64,000 nt of DNA from DAOLCO01 sp964612555 (GTDB lineage: Bacteria > Bdellovibrionota_C > UBA2361 > SZUA-149 > DAOLCO01). The stretch lies in contig CAZTBW010000010.1 of NCBI GenBank assembly GCA_964612555.1, positions 48,731 to 112,730 of the forward strand, written 5' to 3'. Below the pieces are notes generated by a model, which was not told the origin of the DNA, ran no database searches, and worked only from the letters and a program-made list of their open reading frames with translations. This document shows, piece after piece, positions 51,251 to 59,809 of the stretch. How positions within the stretch are numbered: the first letter of the stretch is position 1; every line of letters starts with the position of its first letter. The position numbers were made by a program, and so were the translations under genes.

Positions 51251-51368
51251 ATTAATTCTTTAAAATTTGATAGCAATTGCGCAGATAGAAGCAGGTGAAG
51301 AAAACCTTTTTGAGAAAAGAGCCATAAGAAAAAGTCAAAAAAGCAATAAGTGAGAATGGGTAATAGTT

Positions 51369-52516
51369 ATGATTAATGGTGCTCTTAGGGGTTTGTTCAC
51401 AATTCTGTTTATTTTGTTGATTCCGATCTATCTTATTGCCGAAACTTCAGATTCAGCGATACCAGTTTTAAAAATCGGTTTCATAGGACCACTGACTGGT
51501 AATGCAGCAGTGCTTGGTATAGATGCTCTTCCGGCTATACAGATAGCAATTGAAGAGGAGAATAAAGCGGGCGATATCGTATTAAAGCTGTTGATAGAAG
51601 ATGATCAATATCAAACAGCTAAAACACTGCCTGCTTATAAGAGGTTAGTTAATTTTGAAAAGGTCGATCTTTTATTCATGTTGACCTATGGCGCTCTATT
51701 CGCCTTGAAGAATCAGGTACAGAATGATCAGATTCTTGTGCTGGATACCCTTGACTGTAATGAACCTATTGCCGAGCTGCCAGAAAACTTTATTTGCATT
51801 GCACCCAAGACAGAAGGTTTGGGTATTTTGGCTGCGAATCATGTATTGAACAATCAAGGTAGTCCGGTAGGTATTATTTATTATGGTAATGATCCTTTTA
51901 TGGAGATAGTAAGTAGTGCTGCAAAAAATCGTATTGAAGATGGCGGCGGAAAAGTTGTTTTATTTGAAAGTTATCCAGCCGATACGACTGATTTTCGATC
52001 TATACTGCTTGGTGCTAAACAACGTAAAGTTAATTCGCTATTTTTATACGGCTATTACGAACTGAGCAATGCTATGTCTCAGGCAAGAAACATGGGGATG
52101 AAGCAACAGTTTTACGCTCTGAATACAGTGAACAGCCCCGGGTTCAGGAAGGCAGCCGCTAAGGCTGATGAAGGTACAATACTTTCTAGCTACCTTGCTC
52201 CAAGAAGTAATGAGTTTCAAAAGTTCCTGTTGGCGTTTAAGGAAAAAACTGGTCGTGATGCTCCTGATTTGAGGTCTCAACTTTTCCTTCTTACGATGCG
52301 GTCAGGTTGATTGCAGCAGGTTTTCGTGACTACCTTAAACAACAAGATAAGGAAAAGGGGTCTGTCTCTGTATATCTACAAAACTATATGCGTCAAGTCT
52401 CCAACTATAATGGCTTATCCGGCACCATAACAATTGATAATGATGGTGCAGCAAGATCTATTCATGCTGATCTGTATCAGATTAGAAATGGAGAATTGGT
52501 TAAAATGGTTGATTAG
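51369..52516 (+). pseudogene. Leu/Ile/Val-type periplasmic binding protein with a frameshift
   Basis: The first frame (51369-52310, 313 residues) begins with a signal peptide and LKIGFIGPLTGNAAVLG, the Peripla_BP_6 opening, and continues normally to about residue 304. The end (LLTMRSG) is foreign to the family. The -1 frame just here reads FPSYDAVRLIAAGFRDYL and continues in the frame ending at 52516, with the expected C-terminus. A single missing T in the T4 run at 52282-52285 restores a protein of about 382 residues, the usual length. Either the gene is disrupted or the sequence has an error. Paralogue of the gene at 42369. Confidence 0.8.
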
Positions 52517-52540
52517 CCTTTGTCAAAACAGGTTTGTATT

Positions 52541-53671
52541 TTAAATTAATTCATTCAGAAAACGTACTACTGACAATAGTTCAATATCGTTTTTATCAAA
52601 ACTATGTACCCCATCTTTTTCAATTAATTGTACTGCCCGGACTTTTGGATATTTGTTTTTCAGGTATTTGAGATGAGGGGAGATTTCCTTGCTTCCATAT
52701 TTGACTTCGATAAACATAAGAGGTTGTCGTTTTTCTATGATGACGAAATCAACTTCTCTCTGATTTGAATCTCTGAAATATCGTAACTCAAGTTCTCTTC
52801 CCTCAGTATCCTCCAAATAGTTGCACCATTTTAAAAGATGTACTGCGACAAGATTCTCAAATTTTGCTCCTATGCTATCAGCGAGAGACCAATCCATCTG
52901 ATAATGTTTCGCTTCTTTTTTAACAGCCCTGATTTTAGGCGAACCAAAGGGCATGAGTCGAAAGATGTAAAATAGTTTCTCCAATATATCGCACCAGCGT
53001 ACCACTGAGTTATGAGAAACCTGAAGATCTTCCCTTAAGCTGTTATAGGATAAGGGGCTTCCAACCAGCTCTGGAAGTCTTGTAGATAAAAGTTCCATTG
53101 AACCCATATCCTTAATTTGTTCAAGATTGTTAATATCTTCTTTGAAAAGTCGAGTTCTATAGCTGAGTGCCCAACGATTTTTTTCTTTTTTTGATGCAGA
53201 GAAGAGAGGTTCCGGGAAGCCACTTAACTCAAGAAGAGAGTGAAAGTCTTTTGAATTTTCTATTCCAAGCTCCTTCACTGTATAAGGGAACATTCTGAGC
53301 AGAAAGTATCTACCTTGAAGCGAATCACCGCCTCGTCTGTACATATCCAGACGAGCGCTTCCAGTAACAAAGATTTTTGTCTGAGGTTCGTTTTTATCAT
53401 AAAAACCTTTGAGATAATTTCGCCATCTTGTGTATTTATGAATTTCATCGAAAACTATAATCTTATCTTTATTAAAATCTTTACTAATGATTTTAGATCT
53501 ATCTTCATCATTATCCCAGTTCAAATAAGAGATAAGATTTTTATCATTGAAATGTTCTTTGAGTATATGCTTTGCGAGAGTGGTTTTACCCACCTGTCTT
53601 GGACCTGACAGAAAGACCATTTTCTTTTTCAGATCATCCAGAATGTGCTTGGTAAGATATCTCTCTGACAT
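52541..53671 (-). CDS. AAA (AAA_14) ATPase with DUF4143 domain, copy 2 of 3
   Basis: 376 residues. Walker A is SGPRQVGKTTL (about 22-32), Walker B IIVFDEIHKYTRW and sensor IFVTGSARLDMYRRGGDSL. The C-terminal DUF4143 part has ELRYFRDSNQREVDFVII and PLMFIEVKYG, the D...E-x-K pattern. The family is of unknown function and often lies in accessory DNA. A 38-bp perfect palindrome stands 31 bases upstream of its start and may control it. Confidence 0.88.
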   Translation of the reverse strand: MSERYLTKHILDDLKKKMVFLSGPRQVGKTTLAKHILKEHFNDKNLISYLNWDNDEDRSKIISKDFNKDKIIVFDEIHKYTRWRNYLKGFYDKNEPQTKIFVTGSARLDMYRRGGDSLQGRYFLLRMFPYTVKELGIENSKDFHSLLELSGFPEPLFSASKKEKNRWALSYRTRLFKEDINNLEQIKDMGSMELLSTRLPELVGSPLSYNSLREDLQVSHNSVVRWCDILEKLFYIFRLMPFGSPKIRAVKKEAKHYQMDWSLADSIGAKFENLVAVHLLKWCNYLEDTEGRELELRYFRDSNQREVDFVIIEKRQPLMFIEVKYGSKEISPHLKYLKNKYPKVRAVQLIEKDGVHSFDKNDIELLSVVRFLNELI

Positions 53672-53701
53672 GTTGTTATTTTAACATTGATATGAAAAAT
53701 T

Positions 53702-53739
53702 ACAAGTTAATTTTAACATATATGTTAAAATTAACTTGT
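53702..53739. promoter_or_regulatory. 38-bp perfect palindrome upstream of the AAA/DUF4143 gene
   Basis: The left half is ACAAGTTAATTTTAACATA (53702-53720) and the right half its exact reverse complement (53721-53739), with no mismatch or loop. A diverged half-site GTTATTTTAACATTGATATG (about 53673-53692) repeats the core GTTA-TTTTAAC nearer to the start. The position directly upstream of the ATPase start suggests an operator for a dimeric or tetrameric regulator. Confidence 0.75.
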
Positions 53740-53790
53740 TTTATGCTATCTTGCTGTAAATATTAGTTTTTATATGAGTGTTTATATGGC

Positions 53791-55416
53791 TTAACTTGAA
53801 GGCGGGCAGATTTCTTCAAGTGGGATTTTTCTTTGTGACCAGTTCCCTGTGTTATTTACTACCACTATTTTTGCAAAATCGTGATTTGTGTCTCCATTTC
53901 TCGGGATGAGAAAGAAAAAACCACTTTTTCTTGAGCGTACTTTATGGGGTGATTTTGCTAAAAGAAGATTTACGTCAGGTCTGTGTCTTTGTTCTCCTTT
54001 GTATCTGATCTTGGCATATTCCAGATACATATTCTGGAATTCAGCGTTGGAGTGTTTGCTTGTTACCCAGCCATCAATCAGAAGATAATCATCACTGCAT
54101 AGTTTGTGTTCAATTGACCAGATTCCTTGTATGCTATCAGCACTTTCTTCCGGGATTAACACTTGTGAAACTTCTGATGTGCTAACTTCAGGTTCTTTAG
54201 GGGTGAAGGTTTTTAGCTGGATAGAGTGTTCAAGTATTTGTTCTGCTCTGAGTTCCGGTTTGTAGAGCAGTCCTTTTTTGAAAAGATGCCACCGTATCAT
54301 GCTATCTTGTATGAGCTCTTTTCTGAGGTAGTACTGATCTGTGAGTAGTTTGTAGGATTGTACCGAAAAGAGGAAGGCTGGAATGAGCAGGAATGTTGAG
54401 AGGAAAGGTTTTTTCACGAAGAATTTTTCAGAAAGCTTTAAAATACTTACAATTGCCAGTACTGACATGAGTGTATATCTGCTTGTGGTGTAAGATGATT
54501 TTGGATCCAGACTGAGCCTGAAATGTGCTGTGGCAAGGCAACTTCCACATAAAAAAAGCAGGAAGAGTATAAGATATTCTTCTTCTCGTTTTACTTTAAG
54601 AACGAGAAAAGCTGAAAGTATGGCAATAATACTTCCGGTAATAAATGAGACTTGTTTGCTGTAGTACCCAATAGAAGACCCCAGCATCTCCAGGGCATAT
54701 ATGAATTCGGAAGTAATGTTTAGTTTGTTCCCGGAACTTGTAAGGCTTGAAAAATTAAATGCAAGGAGAATTACTACGAGCGAAACAAGATAGAAAAATA
54801 AAGTTTTATTAAATTCTCTCTTGTAAATGAGAAAAAGGATAATAGAAGGCAAGATACATATTCCGTTTCCCTGAGTAAGAATTGCGCACACTGAAAACAA
54901 TAGAGTTAGAAAAGGATTTTTTCGAAAATAAATAAAGGATAGTAGAGCGAATACATTTATCCAGATGAATTGTACGCAGTTGTTCGCCCATTGAGTTGCT
55001 TCTACGTAGGTGGGTTGAAAAAAGATCAGCGCAAGTACAAGGGGGAGGAGGGGGTAAGAGGGTTTTTTAGTGGAGCGAGCAAGCAGGAAAAATGTTATGC
55101 ATAAACCGCTTAATCCCAGAAAAGAGAAGAAATAAAAATTCAGACCTCCTGTTAGCAGATAAGTGAACAGTGCAAAGATTCTATCCGGGGTTCTAAAATG
55201 TTGTGTATGTCTTTCAAAAAGAAGAGCCAGAGAATCATACGTACTTTCCCCGAGCACAAACCGATTCAGAAAATCCAGTAAAGAATCAAAATCGTCAGCG
55301 TTAGGAAAGTTCTGGAAGTTTGAAAGGACGTAAAAGGAAAAAATAAATACCGGGATAAAAGGAAGCAGGGTAAAAAGAATGGAGTAGGTTTTTTTGTGTT
55401 TTACTGATTCTTCCAT
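53791..55416 (-). CDS. Large polytopic membrane protein, unknown (possible GT-C-type)
   Basis: 541 residues. About ten or eleven helices occupy residues 13-360, starting with a signal-anchor. The first periplasmic loop has FPNADDFDSL, an acidic DDFD run like the metal-site acids of GT-C glycosyltransferases. A soluble C-terminal part of about 170 residues follows (YLEYAKIRYKGEQRHRPDVN). No family is recognised, but the layout parallels the 5048-6829 protein. Its start overlaps the end of the AAA ATPase gene at 55401 by 16 bases. Confidence 0.6.
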   Translation of the reverse strand: MEESVKHKKTYSILFTLLPFIPVFIFSFYVLSNFQNFPNADDFDSLLDFLNRFVLGESTYDSLALLFERHTQHFRTPDRIFALFTYLLTGGLNFYFFSFLGLSGLCITFFLLARSTKKPSYPLLPLVLALIFFQPTYVEATQWANNCVQFIWINVFALLSFIYFRKNPFLTLLFSVCAILTQGNGICILPSIILFLIYKREFNKTLFFYLVSLVVILLAFNFSSLTSSGNKLNITSEFIYALEMLGSSIGYYSKQVSFITGSIIAILSAFLVLKVKREEEYLILFLLFLCGSCLATAHFRLSLDPKSSYTTSRYTLMSVLAIVSILKLSEKFFVKKPFLSTFLLIPAFLFSVQSYKLLTDQYYLRKELIQDSMIRWHLFKKGLLYKPELRAEQILEHSIQLKTFTPKEPEVSTSEVSQVLIPEESADSIQGIWSIEHKLCSDDYLLIDGWVTSKHSNAEFQNMYLEYAKIRYKGEQRHRPDVNLLLAKSPHKVRSRKSGFFFLIPRNGDTNHDFAKIVVVNNTGNWSQRKIPLEEICPPSS

Positions 55417-56657
55417 GTTGCAAGCTCTTCACTCCAGGCAGGAATAATATTTATTTTTTTACCATGTATTTCCAATTGTTGCTCTGAATCGTCACAGGTA
55501 ACAATATATAAATCTTTTACCTGAAGCTCTTTAGCAGCAGTGATCAATGCTCGTGTTTCACGATCAAGAGTTTTTGCCGTAATTGCGGAATAGGTAACTT
55601 GAATTAATCTGGCTTTACCGCTTGCAGGAGTGATATAAAAATCAACTTCATATCCAGATTTGGTCTGGTAGCTAAAAAGATTTATATTTGGAATTAGACC
55701 ATATCTGCAAAATTCTATGAACACATGGTTTTCAAGAAGTTTACCAAAATCACTTGCCCCGGAAGTTTTCTGTGCACTGAAAAATCCATTATCGTAAATA
55801 TAAAATTTCTTTTCTGAATTGACTCGTTCACGTGGTTTAAAAGAGTAGTTTTGTAGAGCGCAGCAAAGATATGCTCCTTCAGCCCACCCTGTATACTTGG
55901 AGATTGTTGAATGAGTTAATTGACCGTGCAAGGCTCGTGATAGAGACCTTGAGCTAGCTCTTCCCGTCATTGTTGTTACTATTAAGTACAAAAGATTTTT
56001 AAGTTCACTGATGCGACGGATTTTGTAACGCAGTACCATATCTTTCAGAATTATGGCGTCCCAAAGCGTTAACAAAAAATCAGAAGATTTGGTACGATTA
56101 GTAACAACTGAAGGAAATCCTCCCATTTGCAGGTACTGTAAAAAGGATTCGAGATTTCGTGAATGCTTGTTTGCTGAGAGATATTCAGAATATGAAAAAG
56201 GCAGAAGCTGATATTCAAGATATCTTCCTGTTAATGATGAGGCGAGTTCACTACTGAGCAGTTTTGAGTTGGAACCAGTGATAATAATGTTTCTTCCTAG
56301 TCGGTGTAGGCGATTTACCAGATGTTCCCATTTATGAAACAGCTGAATTTCATCAAAGAGGATGTATTCAAAATTTGGGTACACCGCATTAAAGCATTCA
56401 AGGATTTGTTCTGCGGTAAATTCGAAATTTAATTCTTCATCTTCAAAGTTAAAATAAGCAAACTTTTTTCCATCAAGTACCTGTAATGCAAGACTTGATT
56501 TACCTGAACGTCGAGGTCCCATTATTACCTTTATGGAGTCGGTGTCCAGGTTTTTGGAAATATCTTCGGTAAGATTACGACGAACATATGCAGCGTTGAT
56601 AATACTGGAAATTTCAGTGCGCTGCCTTTTGATAAGGTTGGTTAGTAGTTCATTCAT
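55401..56657 (-). CDS. AAA (AAA_14) ATPase with DUF4143 domain, copy 3 of 3
   Basis: 418 residues from ATG 56657 (MNELLTNLIK); the frame opens to 56693 but the added residues merely translate a CCATAGTATGG palindrome. Walker A GPRRSGKSSL, Walker B YILFDEIQLFHKWE, sensor IIITGSNSKLLSSEL. The DUF4143 half ends in SGYEVDFYITPASGKARLIQ with VTYS, where the E-x-K is replaced (QVTY), so the nuclease-like site may be inactive. Function is unknown. A dyad with repeated ATAGTAT lies directly before the start. Confidence 0.87.
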   Translation of the reverse strand: MNELLTNLIKRQRTEISSIINAAYVRRNLTEDISKNLDTDSIKVIMGPRRSGKSSLALQVLDGKKFAYFNFEDEELNFEFTAEQILECFNAVYPNFEYILFDEIQLFHKWEHLVNRLHRLGRNIIITGSNSKLLSSELASSLTGRYLEYQLLPFSYSEYLSANKHSRNLESFLQYLQMGGFPSVVTNRTKSSDFLLTLWDAIILKDMVLRYKIRRISELKNLLYLIVTTMTGRASSRSLSRALHGQLTHSTISKYTGWAEGAYLCCALQNYSFKPRERVNSEKKFYIYDNGFFSAQKTSGASDFGKLLENHVFIEFCRYGLIPNINLFSYQTKSGYEVDFYITPASGKARLIQVTYSAITAKTLDRETRALITAAKELQVKDLYIVTCDDSEQQLEIHGKKINIIPAWSEELATWKNQ

Positions 56658-56815
56658 ATTATCCAAATTACCATAGTATGGATAGTATAACAAAAGTATT
56701 TACCAAACAATTTTTAATATACTATAATTATTATCTTTTTATTTAAGTAAATTGAGGATGTTTTATATAGTAAATCTCTATAGAGACATTCTTTGTCTGT
56801 AAAGGAAAGTTTATA

Positions 56816-58045
56816 ATGGAATTATGTAAGGACTTCCTGATTCCGCAGTATGGTGGGAACTGTTTTTCATCGGTTCCCGGTGTTTTGGAAACATTGATTG
56901 TGGGTGAAACCAAAAGAGATGTTTTTCTTTCTGAGGCGATGAGTCACTTGCCCGGAGGTGTTGATAAAGTTGTGTTTATTCTTTTTGATGCATTTGGAAG
57001 AAAGTCATTTAATTCATTTTCAGATAATTCATTATTTCTACAAACATTTTTGAATCAGGGGTTTTGCATTCCGACTACGTCGCAATTTCCTTCAACTACG
57101 GCAGCCCATGTTACTACGCTCCTTAGCGGAGTACCGGTTTATGAAACTGGTGTTTGTGAGTGGTTTTATTATGAGCCGAAGGTCGAAGGGGTAATTAATC
57201 CTTTTAAGTTGAATTATTATAATGAATCAAAACTGGGAACGCTGATTGGGGGAAGGGAGTTGTCAGAGATTTTACCTCGCAAAAACTATTTTGCAGATTT
57301 GAAGGAGAAAGGAGTTATGTCTTTTCGATATGCTCCTGATGAGATTGAACCTAGTATATACGGGAATTATTTTGGGAAAGATTCAGAGATTATTCCTTAT
57401 TCTAAACTTTCAGATGGTATTTCTCGCTTGATACAAAATATTAAAAGTTACGATGGAAAACAGTTTCACTATCTCTATATTCCGGATTACGATTCTATCT
57501 GCCATAAATATGGACCAGAAACTGTTGAAGCTAAAGTGTGTGCAGAAGACATTCTGAAGGAGCTGGAAAGGCTTCTTTTAATATTGGGTAATAAAAATGT
57601 GGCAATCACTATGACCGCTGACCATGGGCAAGTCACAATTGATCCATTACAAACCTTGTATGTTAACAAACTATGTCCTGAAATATTTGAATATCTTGCA
57701 AGAACTCCGTCAGGAAACATTATTCGTTTTGGTGGAGGTTATAGAAATCTTTTATTATACGCACAAGAGGGAGCCTCAACCGTACTTGCAACAATTTTAA
57801 GGGAAAAGCTTCGGGGAGCCGCAGATGTTTTTACACGTGAAGAAATAGCCGCTTTCGGAATACTTGGACCACAACCACTTTCTTCGCATTTTTCAGAAAG
57901 AATTGGTGATGTGATAGTTATTCCCTATGAAGGTTACTCTGTGAACTGGAAAGAAGAGGGTCTATATATTCCTGAGCCTTACAAGGGACATCACGGAGGA
58001 CTTAGCAGAAGTGAAATGGAAACGGTATTTTCTATTGTTTTTTAG
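56816..58045 (+). CDS. Alkaline-phosphatase superfamily phosphodiesterase/nucleotide pyrophosphatase
   Basis: 409 residues without a signal peptide. Metal and catalytic positions of the PF01663 fold are visible: D in VVFILFDAFGRKS, the nucleophile Thr in FPSTTAAHVTTL, YIPDYDSICHKYGP (D and H), TMTADHGQVTIDP (D-H) and YKGHHGGLS (H) near the end. Such enzymes hydrolyse phosphodiester or phosphomonoester bonds of nucleotides, sugar nucleotides or phospholipid head groups using two Zn ions. The absence of a signal implies a cytoplasmic site. The substrate is unknown. It stands alone. Confidence 0.82.
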   Translation: MELCKDFLIPQYGGNCFSSVPGVLETLIVGETKRDVFLSEAMSHLPGGVDKVVFILFDAFGRKSFNSFSDNSLFLQTFLNQGFCIPTTSQFPSTTAAHVTTLLSGVPVYETGVCEWFYYEPKVEGVINPFKLNYYNESKLGTLIGGRELSEILPRKNYFADLKEKGVMSFRYAPDEIEPSIYGNYFGKDSEIIPYSKLSDGISRLIQNIKSYDGKQFHYLYIPDYDSICHKYGPETVEAKVCAEDILKELERLLLILGNKNVAITMTADHGQVTIDPLQTLYVNKLCPEIFEYLARTPSGNIIRFGGGYRNLLLYAQEGASTVLATILREKLRGAADVFTREEIAAFGILGPQPLSSHFSERIGDVIVIPYEGYSVNWKEEGLYIPEPYKGHHGGLSRSEMETVFSIVF

Positions 58046-58208
58046 ACCTCGTTATAATTTTAACTACCATAACGATTTTGAGGTAATTATCAGAGATGAA
58101 TTACTAAACTTGAACTCGCGAGAAGTATAGTTTTTGAGTAATCTTTTGAGATGTTTTATATTGTGATGATTAATGGGAAAGAAGTTATATAAACCAAAAT
58201 AAAACCGT

Positions 58209-59036
58209 ATGCCTGCCAAAAATCATAATTCACCATTCCACGAAATTCAAAACAAAAGCAAGTTATTGAAAGATTGGTATGGAGTTTCTTTTGTTAATAT
58301 TCTTGCAGGTGAGCTAGGGCTTTCTGATCAGGGTCGGTTTGTAAAAGAGTATAAAAAGAAATATCGCAGTCTTGAATTAAAGCAGCGGTTGAATCTTGTT
58401 TCAGATCTTCTTGATCTTCATCTTGGGTCTTCTTATGTCGGGAAGCTTAAAAAATTGAAGAATCTGTTAGGGTCTGAATATCCTTATGAAACGGGGATGA
58501 TGAATCATGGGTTTTATTTATATCCGATTTCGCAGTTTGTGGAGAATAAGGCTCTGGTGGATGTTTCTGCTTCTCTGGATTTCATTTATGAATTAACAAA
58601 GCGTTTTACAGGTGAATTTGCAATTCGACCTATTGCCCGGCATGATAAAAAGCGAATTCTCAAAATCACAAAAGAATGGTCAAGAGACAGGAATTTTCAT
58701 GTAAGGAGACTCGCCTCAGAAGGGCTTCGGGTGCGTCTTCCCTGGGGACAGGGAATTGATTGGGTAAGAGAAGATCCGGCTTTAACCCTTCCCGTTTTGA
58801 ATAAACTGAAAAATGATCCGGTGCTCTATGTAAGACGATCTGTTGCCAATGCCATGGGGGACATTATCAAAGTGGATGAAGAGTTGGGATTTGATACGCT
58901 TACTTCATGGTTAAAAGGAAATGTATCACCTGAGGTGTGCTGGGTTATACTGCATGCGATCAGACATCCGGTGAAAAAGAAAGATCAAAGATTTATGAAA
59001 CTTAAAGAGAAAGTTTTGTTGCTTCGCAGAAGCTGA
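58209..59036 (+). CDS. DNA alkylation repair protein (AlkC/AlkD superfamily, AlkC-like)
   Basis: 275 residues of HEAT-like helical repeats. FHVRRLASEGLRVRLPWGQG and PVLYVRRSVANAMGDIIK are the landmark stretches, the first matching the EGxRxRLPW block of AlkC/YhaZ-type glycosylases. These enzymes remove N3- or N7-alkylated purines from DNA without flipping the base. The start ATG 58209 has only a weak ribosome site. No nearby gene gives further hints. The AlkC branch is favoured over AlkD by the EGLR motif. Confidence 0.8.
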   Translation: MPAKNHNSPFHEIQNKSKLLKDWYGVSFVNILAGELGLSDQGRFVKEYKKKYRSLELKQRLNLVSDLLDLHLGSSYVGKLKKLKNLLGSEYPYETGMMNHGFYLYPISQFVENKALVDVSASLDFIYELTKRFTGEFAIRPIARHDKKRILKITKEWSRDRNFHVRRLASEGLRVRLPWGQGIDWVREDPALTLPVLNKLKNDPVLYVRRSVANAMGDIIKVDEELGFDTLTSWLKGNVSPEVCWVILHAIRHPVKKKDQRFMKLKEKVLLLRRS

Positions 59037-59246
59037 AAACATTTTCCGAAAGGTATTGGGGTATATGAACCTCTCCTTGACATGTGCGCTTTCCAATTAT
59101 AAATTTTCTGGAAGATTGACGTTGTATTAAGCATGGAGCGCTGGGCATTTTAGTTTTGGTGCCTTTTAGCTTAGGCACACAAATGCGGCAAACAAATAAT
59201 GTGAGGCTATAAGAAGATATGAGAGTTTCACTAAAACGGAGAATAT

Positions 59247-59708
59247 ATGATAAAGACAAAATGGATGGTTCGTGTATTAGCAATAGCTATGATGGTTATT
59301 ACATTTGGCTTGGTGGCAGGCTGCGGTGGAAGTGGAGGAGGTGATGCTGCTGATGATGTAGGTGGTACTATTGATATTGATAATAGTGTTGATAGCGATG
59401 TTGCTACTGCAAAGGACTTCGCAGGAGTGTGGCTGATCAGGAAGGAAAATACTACCAGTTACTGGATTTTTAATGAGAACGGCACTTTTCAAAAGAAAAG
59501 GGCAGGTCAACCCATCAATAGCGGAAACCATTTTTCAGGTACATTTTCTGTAAATGAAGGATTATTGAGCGGTAGTTTCACTAACCCGGGTGTTGGAAGA
59601 GGCGACATTAAAGGTCTTCTTGACGAGGATGATACCTTCTTGATGGACTTCATTGAGTACTGGCATACTCCACCAAAAGTTGTGCCATGTATCGGTGTCA
59701 GACCGTAA
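59247..59708 (+). CDS. Lipoprotein of unknown function
   Basis: 153 residues. A signal peptide ends in LVAGC, a good lipobox, followed by a Gly/Ser linker (GGSGGGD) and an Asp/Val-rich stretch. The folded part has FAGVWLIRKENTTSYWIFNE with NGTFQKK and HFSGTFSVNEGLLSG, a lipocalin-like strand pattern seen in small secreted domains. One further cysteine is near the end (VVPCIGV). The family is not recognised. A ribosome site CGGAG precedes ATG 59247. The 210-base gap upstream (59037-59246) has a small GTGCCT/AGGCAC hairpin only. Confidence 0.72.
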   Translation: MIKTKWMVRVLAIAMMVITFGLVAGCGGSGGGDAADDVGGTIDIDNSVDSDVATAKDFAGVWLIRKENTTSYWIFNENGTFQKKRAGQPINSGNHFSGTFSVNEGLLSGSFTNPGVGRGDIKGLLDEDDTFLMDFIEYWHTPPKVVPCIGVRP

Positions 59709-59733
59709 ACAACATGTAATAGCATGAAATATA

Positions 59734-59757
59734 CATAACCTTTAGCTAAAGGTTATG
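59734..59757. repeat. 24-bp perfect palindrome
   Basis: CATAACCTTTAG followed by its exact reverse complement CTAAAGGTTATG, located between the lipoprotein stop and the terminator-like hairpin at 59774. It may form part of a double terminator for the converging genes. Confidence 0.7.
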
Positions 59758-59772
59758 CTATCAAATTGAGGT

Positions 59773-59801
59773 ATAGCTCGGCACTAGTCCTGAGCTATTT
59801 T
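59773..59801. terminator. Hairpin with T-tract, containing the 19-base repeat
   Basis: ATAGCTC (59773-59779) pairs with GAGCTAT (59792-59798) and TTTT follows. The segment 59783-59801 is identical to 29283-29301. On the plus strand it would end the lipoprotein transcript; it also sits at the 3' end of the converging mgtE. Confidence 0.65.
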
Positions 59802-59809
59802 CGGTATTT

